NCBI GenBank assembly: GCA_024711125.1
Contig: JANJTM010000025.1
Span: 124,001-188,000, forward strand
Direction: 5' to 3'
Source: Rhodothermales bacterium
GTDB taxonomy: Bacteria > Bacteroidota > Rhodothermia > Rhodothermales > UBA10348
DNA: 64,000 nt
The notes under the pieces were generated by a model. It had not been told where the DNA came from, ran no database searches, and saw only the letters and a list, made by a program, of their open reading frames with translations. The position numbers and the translations under genes were made by a program. This document shows, in pieces, positions 40,531 to 49,124 of this stretch (its first letter is position 1; the number at the start of each line of letters is the position of its first letter).

Positions 40531-41361
40531 ATGTCGACCCGCAAATACCCCGACTGGCGGGACAGGACCGCAAAGGAAAGCCAGCTCGAATCGGTCCTGC
40601 TCTCCCGCAGCGACGGCGTGCTGCGTTCCCTCCTGGAACGGCTGCTTGCCGACCCCGAGATCAATCTCCTGCACTCCTACGCCAACGCCGTGTCCGTGCG
40701 CCGACTGGGCTACAACGACCACGGGCCGGTGCACGCGCGCATCACGACCTACAATGCGCTGAAGATCCTCCGCCTCCTGCATGAGGCGGGGGTGGAAACC
40801 TCCCTCGAGGCCGAGGAAATCGGTACCTACGACGATTCGAGGATCGCCGTGGCGCTTGGCTGTTTCCTGCACGATGCCGGCATGGCCGTCACGCGAGACG
40901 ATCACGAATGGCATTCCATCGTCCTTGCCGACGAGATCATCAAGCGTTATCTGGCGGATTTCGTCGCCGAGCCGGACCGCAGGGTGGTGCTTCGTGCGCT
41001 CGCCCACGAGGTCATCGTGGGGCACATGGCCCACGCGCGGATCCATTCGATCGAGGCCGGTGTGGTCCTCGTGGCCGACGGAACCGATCTCACCCGCGGA
41101 CGCTCGCGGATTCCGCTCCAGATGGAACTCCAACCGGCCGTGGGTGACATGCATCGATTTTCGGCAGGATCGATCACCCGGGTCGACATCACCGCCGGGG
41201 ACCTGAAGCCCGTCCGAATCGCCGTGCACATGGAGGACCGCACGGGCCTGTTCCAGGTCGAGGAAGTGCTCATGGGAAAGGTCAAGGCGTCCCCGATGAT
41301 CCCGCACCTCGAGATTGCGGCCGTCGTGGCGAGCGACGAACCGCGCTACTACCTCCGCTGA
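40531..41361 (+). CDS. HD-domain metal-dependent phosphohydrolase-like protein
   Basis: HD-superfamily residues: NDHGPVHARIT, LGCFLHDAGMAVTRDDHEWHS, LVADGTDLTRGR. Additional C-terminal domain. Confidence 0.8.
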   Translation: MSTRKYPDWRDRTAKESQLESVLLSRSDGVLRSLLERLLADPEINLLHSYANAVSVRRLGYNDHGPVHARITTYNALKILRLLHEAGVETSLEAEEIGTYDDSRIAVALGCFLHDAGMAVTRDDHEWHSIVLADEIIKRYLADFVAEPDRRVVLRALAHEVIVGHMAHARIHSIEAGVVLVADGTDLTRGRSRIPLQMELQPAVGDMHRFSAGSITRVDITAGDLKPVRIAVHMEDRTGLFQVEEVLMGKVKASPMIPHLEIAAVVASDEPRYYLR

Positions 41362-41384
41362 GGTCGCGCATTCCGCCCACGGCG

Positions 41385-42482
41385 TCAGAAGCCATGGCCG
41401 GTGAACGCGCGTACGAACGGTTCGATATCGCTTTCGCCCGAGACCACGCCGGCAAGCGCGTCGCCGACCCACGCCCCGAACTTGAATCCGTGGCCGGAAA
41501 ACCCGCTGATCCGCCACGTTCGGCCGCGGTGATCGAGACGGAACCTCTCGTCGTCGGTTACGGCATAATGGCAGACCCTGTCCTCGAACGCGAGGGGGCT
41601 CAGCCGCGGCATCCGGTCCTCGACGAGGCGCCTCAGCGTCTCCGATTCGTCCGCGTGCGGCGTTCTCCCGTCGTCGGGGTGGCCCCTGAGAGAGAACCGA
41701 TGCGTCCCGACCTTCAGCGGGGTACCGGCCACGGGCGGAACCAGGTAGAAACCGTCGGCATCGTCCAGTCCCAGGACCATGGGAATCGTCGACGACGAGG
41801 GCTCGACGTCGACCAGGCGCACCACCTGGCGCGACGGAACGAAGGCCCGGACCGGGGATTCGGGCGGGGTCGGCGGAGGAGTCCAGGCGCCGGTGGCGAT
41901 GACCACCCCGTCCGCGGCGAATGTTTCCCCCGTGGACGATCGGACCTCGCCGGTGGCCGCATCCACGGCCGCGACCTTCCGCTCTTCCAGTAGCGTTCCT
42001 CCGTGGGAGCGACACCACGACGCAAGTTCCGTCACGATCCGGTCGGCGAGCAGAACGCCCCCCGACGGATGATGCCACGCCGATTCTCCGGGCCGCAGGG
42101 TCAAGCCGGGTACCAGGACCTCGACCTCCGGCCGGGACATCGGGACGAGACGTCGTCCGGACGCATCCGCATCGGCTATGGATGCCGAAATCCATGGTGC
42201 TGAGGCAGGCCCGACGACGAGCGTGCCCGTTTCGACCAACAGGTCCGTTCCCAGGTCCTCGAACAGCCGGGACCAGGCCGGATACGCCTCCTCGACCAGG
42301 GCACGGTAACCGACCAGGGGACCGTACGGGTAGCGAATCAACCGGTGGCGGTCGAACGACGCACCGAGCGGATTCGGTATCGGCCCCTGGTCGAGTACCG
42401 TCACCGTCATCCCACGGCGTATCAGGCCCCAGGCCGTACAGAGCCCCATGATGCCCGCACCCACCACGACGACGCGTTTCAT
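41385..42482 (-). CDS. FAD-dependent amino-acid oxidase (DAO / monomeric sarcosine oxidase-like)
   Basis: MKRVVVVGAGIMGLCTAWGLIRRGMTVTVLDQG (Rossmann), FAADGVVIATGAW, WRISGFSGHGFKFGAWVGDALA. Confidence 0.87.
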   Translation of the reverse strand: MKRVVVVGAGIMGLCTAWGLIRRGMTVTVLDQGPIPNPLGASFDRHRLIRYPYGPLVGYRALVEEAYPAWSRLFEDLGTDLLVETGTLVVGPASAPWISASIADADASGRRLVPMSRPEVEVLVPGLTLRPGESAWHHPSGGVLLADRIVTELASWCRSHGGTLLEERKVAAVDAATGEVRSSTGETFAADGVVIATGAWTPPPTPPESPVRAFVPSRQVVRLVDVEPSSSTIPMVLGLDDADGFYLVPPVAGTPLKVGTHRFSLRGHPDDGRTPHADESETLRRLVEDRMPRLSPLAFEDRVCHYAVTDDERFRLDHRGRTWRISGFSGHGFKFGAWVGDALAGVVSGESDIEPFVRAFTGHGF

Positions 42483-43426
42483 GCCGCGGGACCTCCGACC
42501 CGATCCAGGGCGAGGACGGCAGCCGCAAGATCTTCGATGGCCGTTCCGACCGACTTGAATAGCGTGTGTTCATCCGGGGTGCGTCGTCCGTGCACGCCGC
42601 CGGTCACGAGGTCGTGCAGATCCCCGTCCACTCCATCCCACCCGAAGGCTCCCTCGGCCACGGCCCGGATCAGGTCGCCCGCCTCCTCCCGGGCGCCGTG
42701 CCGCGTATCGACGAAGACGCGGGCCTGCGAAACCGCAAGGGCATCGCATTCGCGCATCGTGGGCGTGAACGCGCCGACGAGATCCAGGTGGGTACCCGGC
42801 GCGAGATCCCGCCCCGCCACCAGGGCCTCCTCGGAAAGCGTCGCAACGCTCACGATGTCGGCAGCCTCCACGGCAGATCGCACCGAATCCGACGCGGTGG
42901 CATCGAACCCCTCGCGGCGAAGCCGGTCGGCCAATCGCTCGGCCTCCGAACGGCGACGCCCCCAGCAGCGAACCGCGCGAACCGGTCGCACGGATGCGTG
43001 GGCCCGGACGAGAAACTGGGCCAATTCGCCCGTTCCGATCATCGCCATGACCTCCGAATCGGCCCGCGAGAGGTGGCGCGACGCCAGCGCCGACGCGGCT
43101 GCGGTTCGCAGAAGGGTGAGCATCCGACCGTCCATCACGGCTGCCGTCGTACCGTCCACTGCCCGGATCAGCACGTACGTTCCGGAGACGGTCGGAAGCC
43201 CGACCCTGGCGTTCCCACGGAACACGGTCGAGAGCTTCAGGCCGAACCAGGCGTCCTCGTACCACGCGGGCATGAGAATGACCCTGCCGGTCGGCAGGGC
43301 GACCGGAGTCCGGGGCGGAGCGATCGGCGGGCGTGCGAACGCCCGCGAGAGGGCGTCCACCAGCGACCGTACGTCGAGCAGCCGCTCGAGCAGATCGGCG
43401 TCGAAATAGGGTGGGGGAGCGGGCAT
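42479..43426 (-). CDS. Ornithine cyclodeaminase / mu-crystallin family (ketimine reductase-like)
   Basis: FGLKLSTVFRGNARVGLPTVSGTYVLIRAVDGTTAAVMDGRMLTLLRTAAASALASRHLSRADSEVMAMIGTGELAQFLVRAH; overlaps the downstream DAO gene by 4 nt. Confidence 0.9.
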   Translation of the reverse strand: MPAPPPYFDADLLERLLDVRSLVDALSRAFARPPIAPPRTPVALPTGRVILMPAWYEDAWFGLKLSTVFRGNARVGLPTVSGTYVLIRAVDGTTAAVMDGRMLTLLRTAAASALASRHLSRADSEVMAMIGTGELAQFLVRAHASVRPVRAVRCWGRRRSEAERLADRLRREGFDATASDSVRSAVEAADIVSVATLSEEALVAGRDLAPGTHLDLVGAFTPTMRECDALAVSQARVFVDTRHGAREEAGDLIRAVAEGAFGWDGVDGDLHDLVTGGVHGRRTPDEHTLFKSVGTAIEDLAAAVLALDRVGGPAA

Positions 43427-43487
43427 CGGCGGGAAGCGGCGTGCGTATTATAACTACGACGCCCGTCCTCCCATCCGCCCGATCGCC

Positions 43488-44693
43488 TTGGCCGCGAAGT
43501 CTGCCCGCCTCATCGTCATCGACGAACGCGACGACAGCCGCGTTCCGTACCTGCGCGGTATCCTGACGAGGTCGATCCAGGACGCGGGCATCCCGTTCCA
43601 CGAGGCGTATCGCATCGCCGGGGAAGTGCGCGACCGGCTCGGGGACCGCATCGAGATCCGTTCGAACGAACTGCGCCAGGTGGTCGGCGAACGCCTGCGC
43701 GAAACGGGCCACGCCGACGCCGTTCTACGCTACCTGACTCCGCGCGACGAGCGGGTGCTGTTCCACGTGCGCAGCCGGAACGGGGAGACGGCGCCGTTCT
43801 CCCGCGGGCTCCTGGCGCAGTCGTTCGAGATCTGCGCCATCGCCCGCGACGAGATGTATGCCGTCGCGGGGGAAGTGGAGGCGTCCCTGTCGGCCGCAGG
43901 TCAACGCACCGTTACCACGTCCGATATCGGACAGGCCGCGGCCCGTGCGCTGAGACGGCGTTTCGGGGCCGAAGTGTCGGGCCGATACGTGCGTTGGGTC
44001 GACTTCAGCCGGTCGGGAGAACCGCTGATCCTGCTCGTCGGCGGCACGACCGGGTGCGGAAAGAGCACGCTGAGCGCCATGCTGGCCCACCGCCTGGGCA
44101 TCGTGCGCACGCAGTCGACCGACATGCTGCGGGAAGTGATGCGGCTGCTGATCCCGGTCAAGCTGATGCCCAGCCTGCACGAGTCGTCGTTCGGCGCGTA
44201 CCGGGTACTGCCGAGGTGGCTCGGACCCGAGGACGTGCTCGTCGAGCCGCACATGCTCGACGGGTACCTGATGCAGGCCGACGAGGTCGCCGTCGCCGTC
44301 GAAGGCGTATTCCGGCGGGCGACGCGTGAGCAGGTCTCCCTGATCCTGGAGGGGGTGCACATTCACCCGGCGCTGCAGAAACGCCTCGAGAAGCGCGGGG
44401 AGGGAATCGTCGTCTCGGTCGTACTCGCGGCTCTCAAGAAGAAGCGCCTGAAGAAGCAGCTCACCGGACGCGGACAGCTCATCAAGTCGCGTCGGGCCGA
44501 GCTGTACCTCGACTACCTCGACGAGATCTGGCAGCTGCAGACCTTCCTGCTGTCCGAGGCCGACCGCCACGGGGTGCCTATCGTACACAACCTGTCGGAG
44601 GAAGAGTCCGTACGGCAGGTCGTCCAGCACGTGGCGGACGCTCTCGCGGGACGCTTCTCCGACGACGAGACGATCGTCTTTCCGACCGCCTGA
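43488..44693 (+). CDS. 2-phosphoglycerate kinase-like P-loop kinase with two N-terminal ATP-cone-like repeats
   Basis: Two ATP-cone-like units (RVPYLRGILTRSIQDAGIPFHEAYRIAGEVRDRL...; TAPFSRGLLAQSFEICAIARDEMYAVAGEVEASL...) followed by LLVGGTTGCGKSTLSAMLAHRLGIVRTQSTDMLREVMR and SLILEGVHIHP. Confidence 0.8.
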   Translation: MAAKSARLIVIDERDDSRVPYLRGILTRSIQDAGIPFHEAYRIAGEVRDRLGDRIEIRSNELRQVVGERLRETGHADAVLRYLTPRDERVLFHVRSRNGETAPFSRGLLAQSFEICAIARDEMYAVAGEVEASLSAAGQRTVTTSDIGQAAARALRRRFGAEVSGRYVRWVDFSRSGEPLILLVGGTTGCGKSTLSAMLAHRLGIVRTQSTDMLREVMRLLIPVKLMPSLHESSFGAYRVLPRWLGPEDVLVEPHMLDGYLMQADEVAVAVEGVFRRATREQVSLILEGVHIHPALQKRLEKRGEGIVVSVVLAALKKKRLKKQLTGRGQLIKSRRAELYLDYLDEIWQLQTFLLSEADRHGVPIVHNLSEEESVRQVVQHVADALAGRFSDDETIVFPTA

Positions 44694-44703
44694 ACGCCGG
44701 GCC

Positions 44704-45516
44704 TCAGCCGTACTTGCCCTCGATGTAGTCGGCCGTCCGCGTATCCTCGGGCGTCACGAAGAGACGGTCGGTGGGCCCGTGCTCGACCATGCGGCCCATG
44801 AGCATGAACGCGCACTCGTCGCTGGCGCGCCGCGCCTGCGCCATGTTGTGGGTCACGAGCAGGATCGTGTATTCCCCGCGCAGCTGCCAGATCAGATCCT
44901 CCACCGCGGCCGTGGCCTTGGGGTCGAGCGCCGAGCAGGGTTCGTCCATCAGGATCACCTTGGGCTTGACGGGCAGCAGGCGCGCGATGCACAGCTTCTG
45001 CTGCTCTTCGAGCGACAGCCCGGTGGCCGACCGGTCGAGGCGATCCTTGACGGTGTCCCACAGCAGCACTTCCCGGAGCGCCTTCTCCACGATGGCATCC
45101 CGATCGGCCTTCGGCAACGCCTCGCTGCCCGGCTCGTGCAGCTGGTGCGCGAAGAGGATGTTCTCGCGGATCGAGAGGGGCAGGGGGTTGGGGCGCTGGA
45201 ACACCATGCCCACGTGCCGCCGGAGTTGGGTCAGCTCGATCCCGCTCGCGTACACATCGGTGTCGAGTACCTCCACCTTTCCCTCGGTGCGCACGTACCC
45301 GAGTCGCTCGTTGATACGGTTGACGCACCGGAGCAGCGTCGATTTTCCGCAGCCCGACGGTCCGATCAGCGACGTGATCAGGCCCCTGCGCACGGCGAAA
45401 TCGACGTCGTAGAGGGCCTGGAACGACCCGTACCACAGGCTCAGCTTCTCGGTTCGGACGGCGATCTCCTGCGTGTCGGTCAGCGGATCAACCGAATCGT
45501 CCTTCGATGTAGTCAC
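44704..45516 (-). CDS. pstB: Phosphate ABC transporter ATPase PstB (paralogue 1; degenerate signature motif)
   Basis: Walker A GPSGCGKST, Q-loop VGMVFQRPNPLP, Walker B VILMDEPCSALDP, H-loop LLVTHNMAQA. Signature reads LSLEEQQKLCIAR instead of LSGGQQQRLCIAR. Confidence 0.93.
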   Translation of the reverse strand: MTTSKDDSVDPLTDTQEIAVRTEKLSLWYGSFQALYDVDFAVRRGLITSLIGPSGCGKSTLLRCVNRINERLGYVRTEGKVEVLDTDVYASGIELTQLRRHVGMVFQRPNPLPLSIRENILFAHQLHEPGSEALPKADRDAIVEKALREVLLWDTVKDRLDRSATGLSLEEQQKLCIARLLPVKPKVILMDEPCSALDPKATAAVEDLIWQLRGEYTILLVTHNMAQARRASDECAFMLMGRMVEHGPTDRLFVTPEDTRTADYIEGKYG

Positions 45517-46252
45517 GGGTCTCGGGGAATAACGTTTCGCCGTTGAAAAGGCTCTCGGTGGAGCCCAGCTCCACCATGCGCCCGTCCAGGAAGAAGGCGG
45601 TCCGGTCGGCCAGACGCCGCGCCTGCTGCACCAGGTTCGTGACGAGGATGATCGTCATCTCCTGGCGCAGCTCCTTCAGCACATCCTCGATGCGCATGGT
45701 CGTGACGGGGTCCACCGCGATCGAGAACTCGTCCAGCATGAGCAGGACCGGGTCCTGCGACAGCGCACGCGCGATGGTCAACCGCTGCTGCTGACCGCCC
45801 GAGAGCAGGCTGCCCAGCGAATCCAGCCGGTCCTTGACCTCGTCCCACAGGGCGGCGCGCCGCAGGCAGCGCTCCACGATCTCGTCGAGTTCGGCCCGGG
45901 ACCGCTTTCCCGCGAGACGCGGCGCGAAAGCCACGTTGTCGTACACGGTGAGCGGAAGCCCGACCGGAAGCGGAAATACGACGCCGATCTGACGCCGAAG
46001 CGCGTAGGCGTTACGCCAGGCCCGAACGTCCCGTCCGAGGAAATTCAGCGTGCCGGTCACCTTCATGGACGCGTTGAAGGCGTCCATCCGGTTGATCGCC
46101 TGGAGGAACGAGGTCTTCCCGGCCCCGGCCGGCCCGATGATGCCGAGGATCTCGTTCTCGCGCACGTCGAGCGTCACGCCGGACAGCACCGTCTTGCTGC
46201 CGTACGCGATCGACAGGTCGCGAACGTCGAGGATGGATTCCGATCCGTTCAT
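45488..46252 (-). CDS. Phosphate ABC transporter ATPase PstB-like (paralogue 2; degenerate Q- and H-loops)
   Basis: Walker A GPAGAGKTS, intact signature LSGGQQQRLTIARAL, Walker B LLMLDEFSIAVDP. Q-loop region reads VVFPLPVGLP and H-loop region reads ILVTNLVQQA. Confidence 0.9.
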   Translation of the reverse strand: MNGSESILDVRDLSIAYGSKTVLSGVTLDVRENEILGIIGPAGAGKTSFLQAINRMDAFNASMKVTGTLNFLGRDVRAWRNAYALRRQIGVVFPLPVGLPLTVYDNVAFAPRLAGKRSRAELDEIVERCLRRAALWDEVKDRLDSLGSLLSGGQQQRLTIARALSQDPVLLMLDEFSIAVDPVTTMRIEDVLKELRQEMTIILVTNLVQQARRLADRTAFFLDGRMVELGSTESLFNGETLFPETRDYIEGRFG

Positions 46253-46256
46253 CGCC

Positions 46257-47126
46257 TCACCACTTCTTGCGGCCACGCAGCCACGTCCGGAACCCGATTG
46301 ACAGCGCGTTCATCGAAAGCACGATGATGATGAGCAGCAGGGCGACCCCGTACGGGAAGTCTTCGGGCACCCCGGGCACCTGCGTGGAGATCACGAACAG
46401 GTGCAGGGAGAGCGCCATCGTCTTGTCGAAGATCGTCTGCGGCAGGAACGGCACGAAAAAGGCCGCGCCGGTGAACATGATCGGTGCCGTTTCGCCGGCG
46501 GTCCGCGACACTTCCAGGATCACGCCCGTGAGAATGCCGCTGACCGAATTCGGAAGCACCACGCGGCGGATGGTCTGCCAGCGCGTGGCGCCCATCGCCC
46601 AGCACGCCTCCCGAAACGCGTGGGGGACCGCCTGGAGCGACTCCCGGGTCGCGACGATTACGACCGGCAGCGCCATGATGGCGAGCGTCAGGCTGGCCGC
46701 GAGGATCGACGTGCCGAATCCGAAGAAGATCACGAAAGCTCCGACGCCGAACAGCGCGTGCACGATCGACGGAACGCCGGCGAGGTTGATGATGGCCAGG
46801 TTGATCGACCGGGTCAGCCAGTTGTCGGGCGCGTACTCGCTCAGGTAGATCGCGGCCGCGATGCCCAGGGGCACCGAGAAGACGAGTCCCATCGTCACGA
46901 GGATGATCGTGCCGAGAAACGCCGGGAAGATGCCGCCCGCCGTCATGCCGCTCTTCGGAAACTCGAACAGGAACTCGGCCGTCAGGACCGGCCCTCCACG
47001 CACGACGAGCAGGCCCAGGATGATGAGCACCGGCAGGACCAGCAGGAGCGTCATGCCCAGGAACACGTTCCGGTAGCGACGCTGGATCCGGTCGTTGGTT
47101 CGGTTTCGATCGGTGGCGGCGAACAT
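46257..47126 (-). CDS. pstA: Phosphate ABC transporter permease PstA
   Basis: GGIFPAFLGTIILVTMGLVFSVPLGIAAAIYLSEYAP...LAGVPSIVHALFG...RESLQAVPHAFREACWAMGATRWQTIRRVVLPNSVSGILTGVIL. Start at 47126 preferred over 47159. Confidence 0.94.
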   Translation of the reverse strand: MFAATDRNRTNDRIQRRYRNVFLGMTLLLVLPVLIILGLLVVRGGPVLTAEFLFEFPKSGMTAGGIFPAFLGTIILVTMGLVFSVPLGIAAAIYLSEYAPDNWLTRSINLAIINLAGVPSIVHALFGVGAFVIFFGFGTSILAASLTLAIMALPVVIVATRESLQAVPHAFREACWAMGATRWQTIRRVVLPNSVSGILTGVILEVSRTAGETAPIMFTGAAFFVPFLPQTIFDKTMALSLHLFVISTQVPGVPEDFPYGVALLLIIIVLSMNALSIGFRTWLRGRKKW

Positions 47127-47127
47127 G

Positions 47128-48036
47128 TCAGGAATTGCGGATTCCGCGTACGACGACATCGGCCGTCAGGTTGATCAGGAACGTGATCAGGAAAAGAAAG
47201 AGTCCCAGCGTGAAGAGCGCGCCGTAGTGATCCGATCCCACGGCGGTCTCGCCGAGTTCGGCCGCGATCGTGGCCGTCAGGGCACGCACCGAGTCGAACG
47301 GGCTGGTAGGCAGGTTGATCGAATGGCCCGATGCCATGAGCACCGCCATGGTCTCGCCGAATCCCCGTCCGACGCCCAGCAGCACGGCCGATACGAGCCC
47401 GTTCTTCGCCGCCGGGAGCACGACACGGCGGATCATCTGCCACCGGGTGGCGCCCATCGCCTCGGCGGCCTCCCGGTACCGGTCGGGAACGGCCTTGAGC
47501 GCGTCCTCGGCGATCGTCGTCATGATCGGCGCCGCCATGAGGCCCAGGATGATGCCCGCGTTCAGGACGTTGAGCCCGATAGGCACGTCGAAGACGTCGA
47601 TGATCAGGCCGTTGACGATCGTAAGGCCGATGAACCCCCATACGACCGAAGGGATTGCGGCCAGCAGCTCGACCAACACCTTAAGGGTCTCCCGGGACCG
47701 CCCGGTCGCGAACTCCGAGATGTAGACCGCCGCCCCGAGAGAGAACGGAATCGCAACGAGCATCGCGACGCCCGTCACGCTCGCCGTGCCCACCATGAGG
47801 GCCAGCGCGCCGTAGGTCGCGTTGTTCGTCGAGGTCGGCGCCCAGCGGATCGACGTGAAGAACTCCACGACGTCGAACCGCGAGAAGACGAACTGGAGCG
47901 CCTCGCGCGTGATGAACACGAAGATGCCGACGATGAAGACGACGGCCGAGATGCCGCCCAGGAACATCAGGACCTGGACGATCCGGTCCACGATCCATGC
48001 CCGGTCGATGCGGTCCGTCGAGAGGGATGCGCGCAT
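47128..48036 (-). CDS. pstC: Phosphate ABC transporter permease PstC
   Basis: FSLGAAVYISEFATG...LLAAIPSVVWGFIG...DALKAVPDRYREAAEAMGATRWQMIRRVVLPAAKNGLVSAVLLGVGRGFGETMAVLMASGH. Confidence 0.94.
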   Translation of the reverse strand: MRASLSTDRIDRAWIVDRIVQVLMFLGGISAVVFIVGIFVFITREALQFVFSRFDVVEFFTSIRWAPTSTNNATYGALALMVGTASVTGVAMLVAIPFSLGAAVYISEFATGRSRETLKVLVELLAAIPSVVWGFIGLTIVNGLIIDVFDVPIGLNVLNAGIILGLMAAPIMTTIAEDALKAVPDRYREAAEAMGATRWQMIRRVVLPAAKNGLVSAVLLGVGRGFGETMAVLMASGHSINLPTSPFDSVRALTATIAAELGETAVGSDHYGALFTLGLFLFLITFLINLTADVVVRGIRNS

Positions 48037-48037
48037 G

Positions 48038-49087
48038 TCAGGTTGCCGGATCGGGACCGCGGAGCGTATCCATCAGCTCGGCGATGGCGTTCGAGAGGAA
48101 ACGGTACCGGTCCTCGATCGACCCGCCGGCCTCCCAGCTCAGGCCCACGGTATGGAACGGCATGTCGCCCACGATGCGACCGACAGGTCCCGACAGGCTG
48201 ACGACGACATCCCAGGAAGCCCAGTCGACCGGGGACGAGGTCGGAGACTCGACCGAGGGGTCACCCAACCCCCGGTCGTCGAGGAACCTGCGCACCGCAT
48301 CACCCACATCGGGCGCACCGGAGGAGCCCAGCGACCCGTAGACGCCCGTGGTCGGGTGCTGCCGGCGCGCGATCGCCACCGCCAGACTCGCGTATGCGGC
48401 CTCCGATTCGTCGACGAACAGGACGCGAACGGGTCTGCGCCGCTTGGTCTGACCGGTGAGCGCGAAAACCGTCTCCTCGCAGAGGTTCTTCGCCTGGTCC
48501 GATACACGCTCGATCTGCATGATCACGATCAGGCGGCCGAACACGTCCTTCATGCCGAGCGAACCGACATCCGACGCCAGCAGGTCCCCGAACGCGTCGG
48601 CGAACTCCCGGTCGACCCCGTCGGCCTCCTGCATCGTCGCGCGGGCCAACGCCTCGTCCCGCTTTTCGAACGCCTCGATCGCGCGGGAAAACATGGCGAC
48701 CGAGTCATTGGCCATGCGGGACACCTTGTCCCGGAAGACGCCCGATATGTCCGAGCGGAACTGCACGCTCTCCCGGCATATCGTCGTCGCGTAGTCGCCG
48801 ACCCGCTCCAGCAGGATGGCCATGCGCATGGCCGACGAAACGAAGCGCAGGTGACCGGCCGCCGGCAGGTGCCGTGCGATGAACCGGTGGCAGTCTGCCT
48901 CGATGCGCTCGGTTTCCCGGTTGACGGGATGGTCGGCCAGGATCGTCCGGTAGGCGAGGTCGTCGTCTCCGGACGTGAGCGCCGCAATCGCCTGCGACAG
49001 GTTCGAACGAACCCGCCGGGCCAGGTCGAGGACCGACGCCCTGAGCGCGTCGAGGTCCGCCTCCAGCCGCTGTTCGTAAATGGTCAT
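48038..49087 (-). CDS. phoU: PhoU domain protein with C-terminal ArsC/LMW-PTP-like domain
   Basis: N-terminal PhoU (RLEADLDALRASVLDLARRV...ANDSVAMFSRAIEAFEKRDEALARA...LERVGDYA/IERVSDQAKNLCEE); C-terminal RVLFVDESEAAYASLAVAIARR...WDVVVSLSGPVG...TVGLSWE resembles LMW-PTP/ArsC. Confidence 0.83.
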   Translation of the reverse strand: MTIYEQRLEADLDALRASVLDLARRVRSNLSQAIAALTSGDDDLAYRTILADHPVNRETERIEADCHRFIARHLPAAGHLRFVSSAMRMAILLERVGDYATTICRESVQFRSDISGVFRDKVSRMANDSVAMFSRAIEAFEKRDEALARATMQEADGVDREFADAFGDLLASDVGSLGMKDVFGRLIVIMQIERVSDQAKNLCEETVFALTGQTKRRRPVRVLFVDESEAAYASLAVAIARRQHPTTGVYGSLGSSGAPDVGDAVRRFLDDRGLGDPSVESPTSSPVDWASWDVVVSLSGPVGRIVGDMPFHTVGLSWEAGGSIEDRYRFLSNAIAELMDTLRGPDPAT

Positions 49088-49124
49088 CGCCTACGCAACG
49101 GAATCGTGGAAAGGGGGGTGCGGA

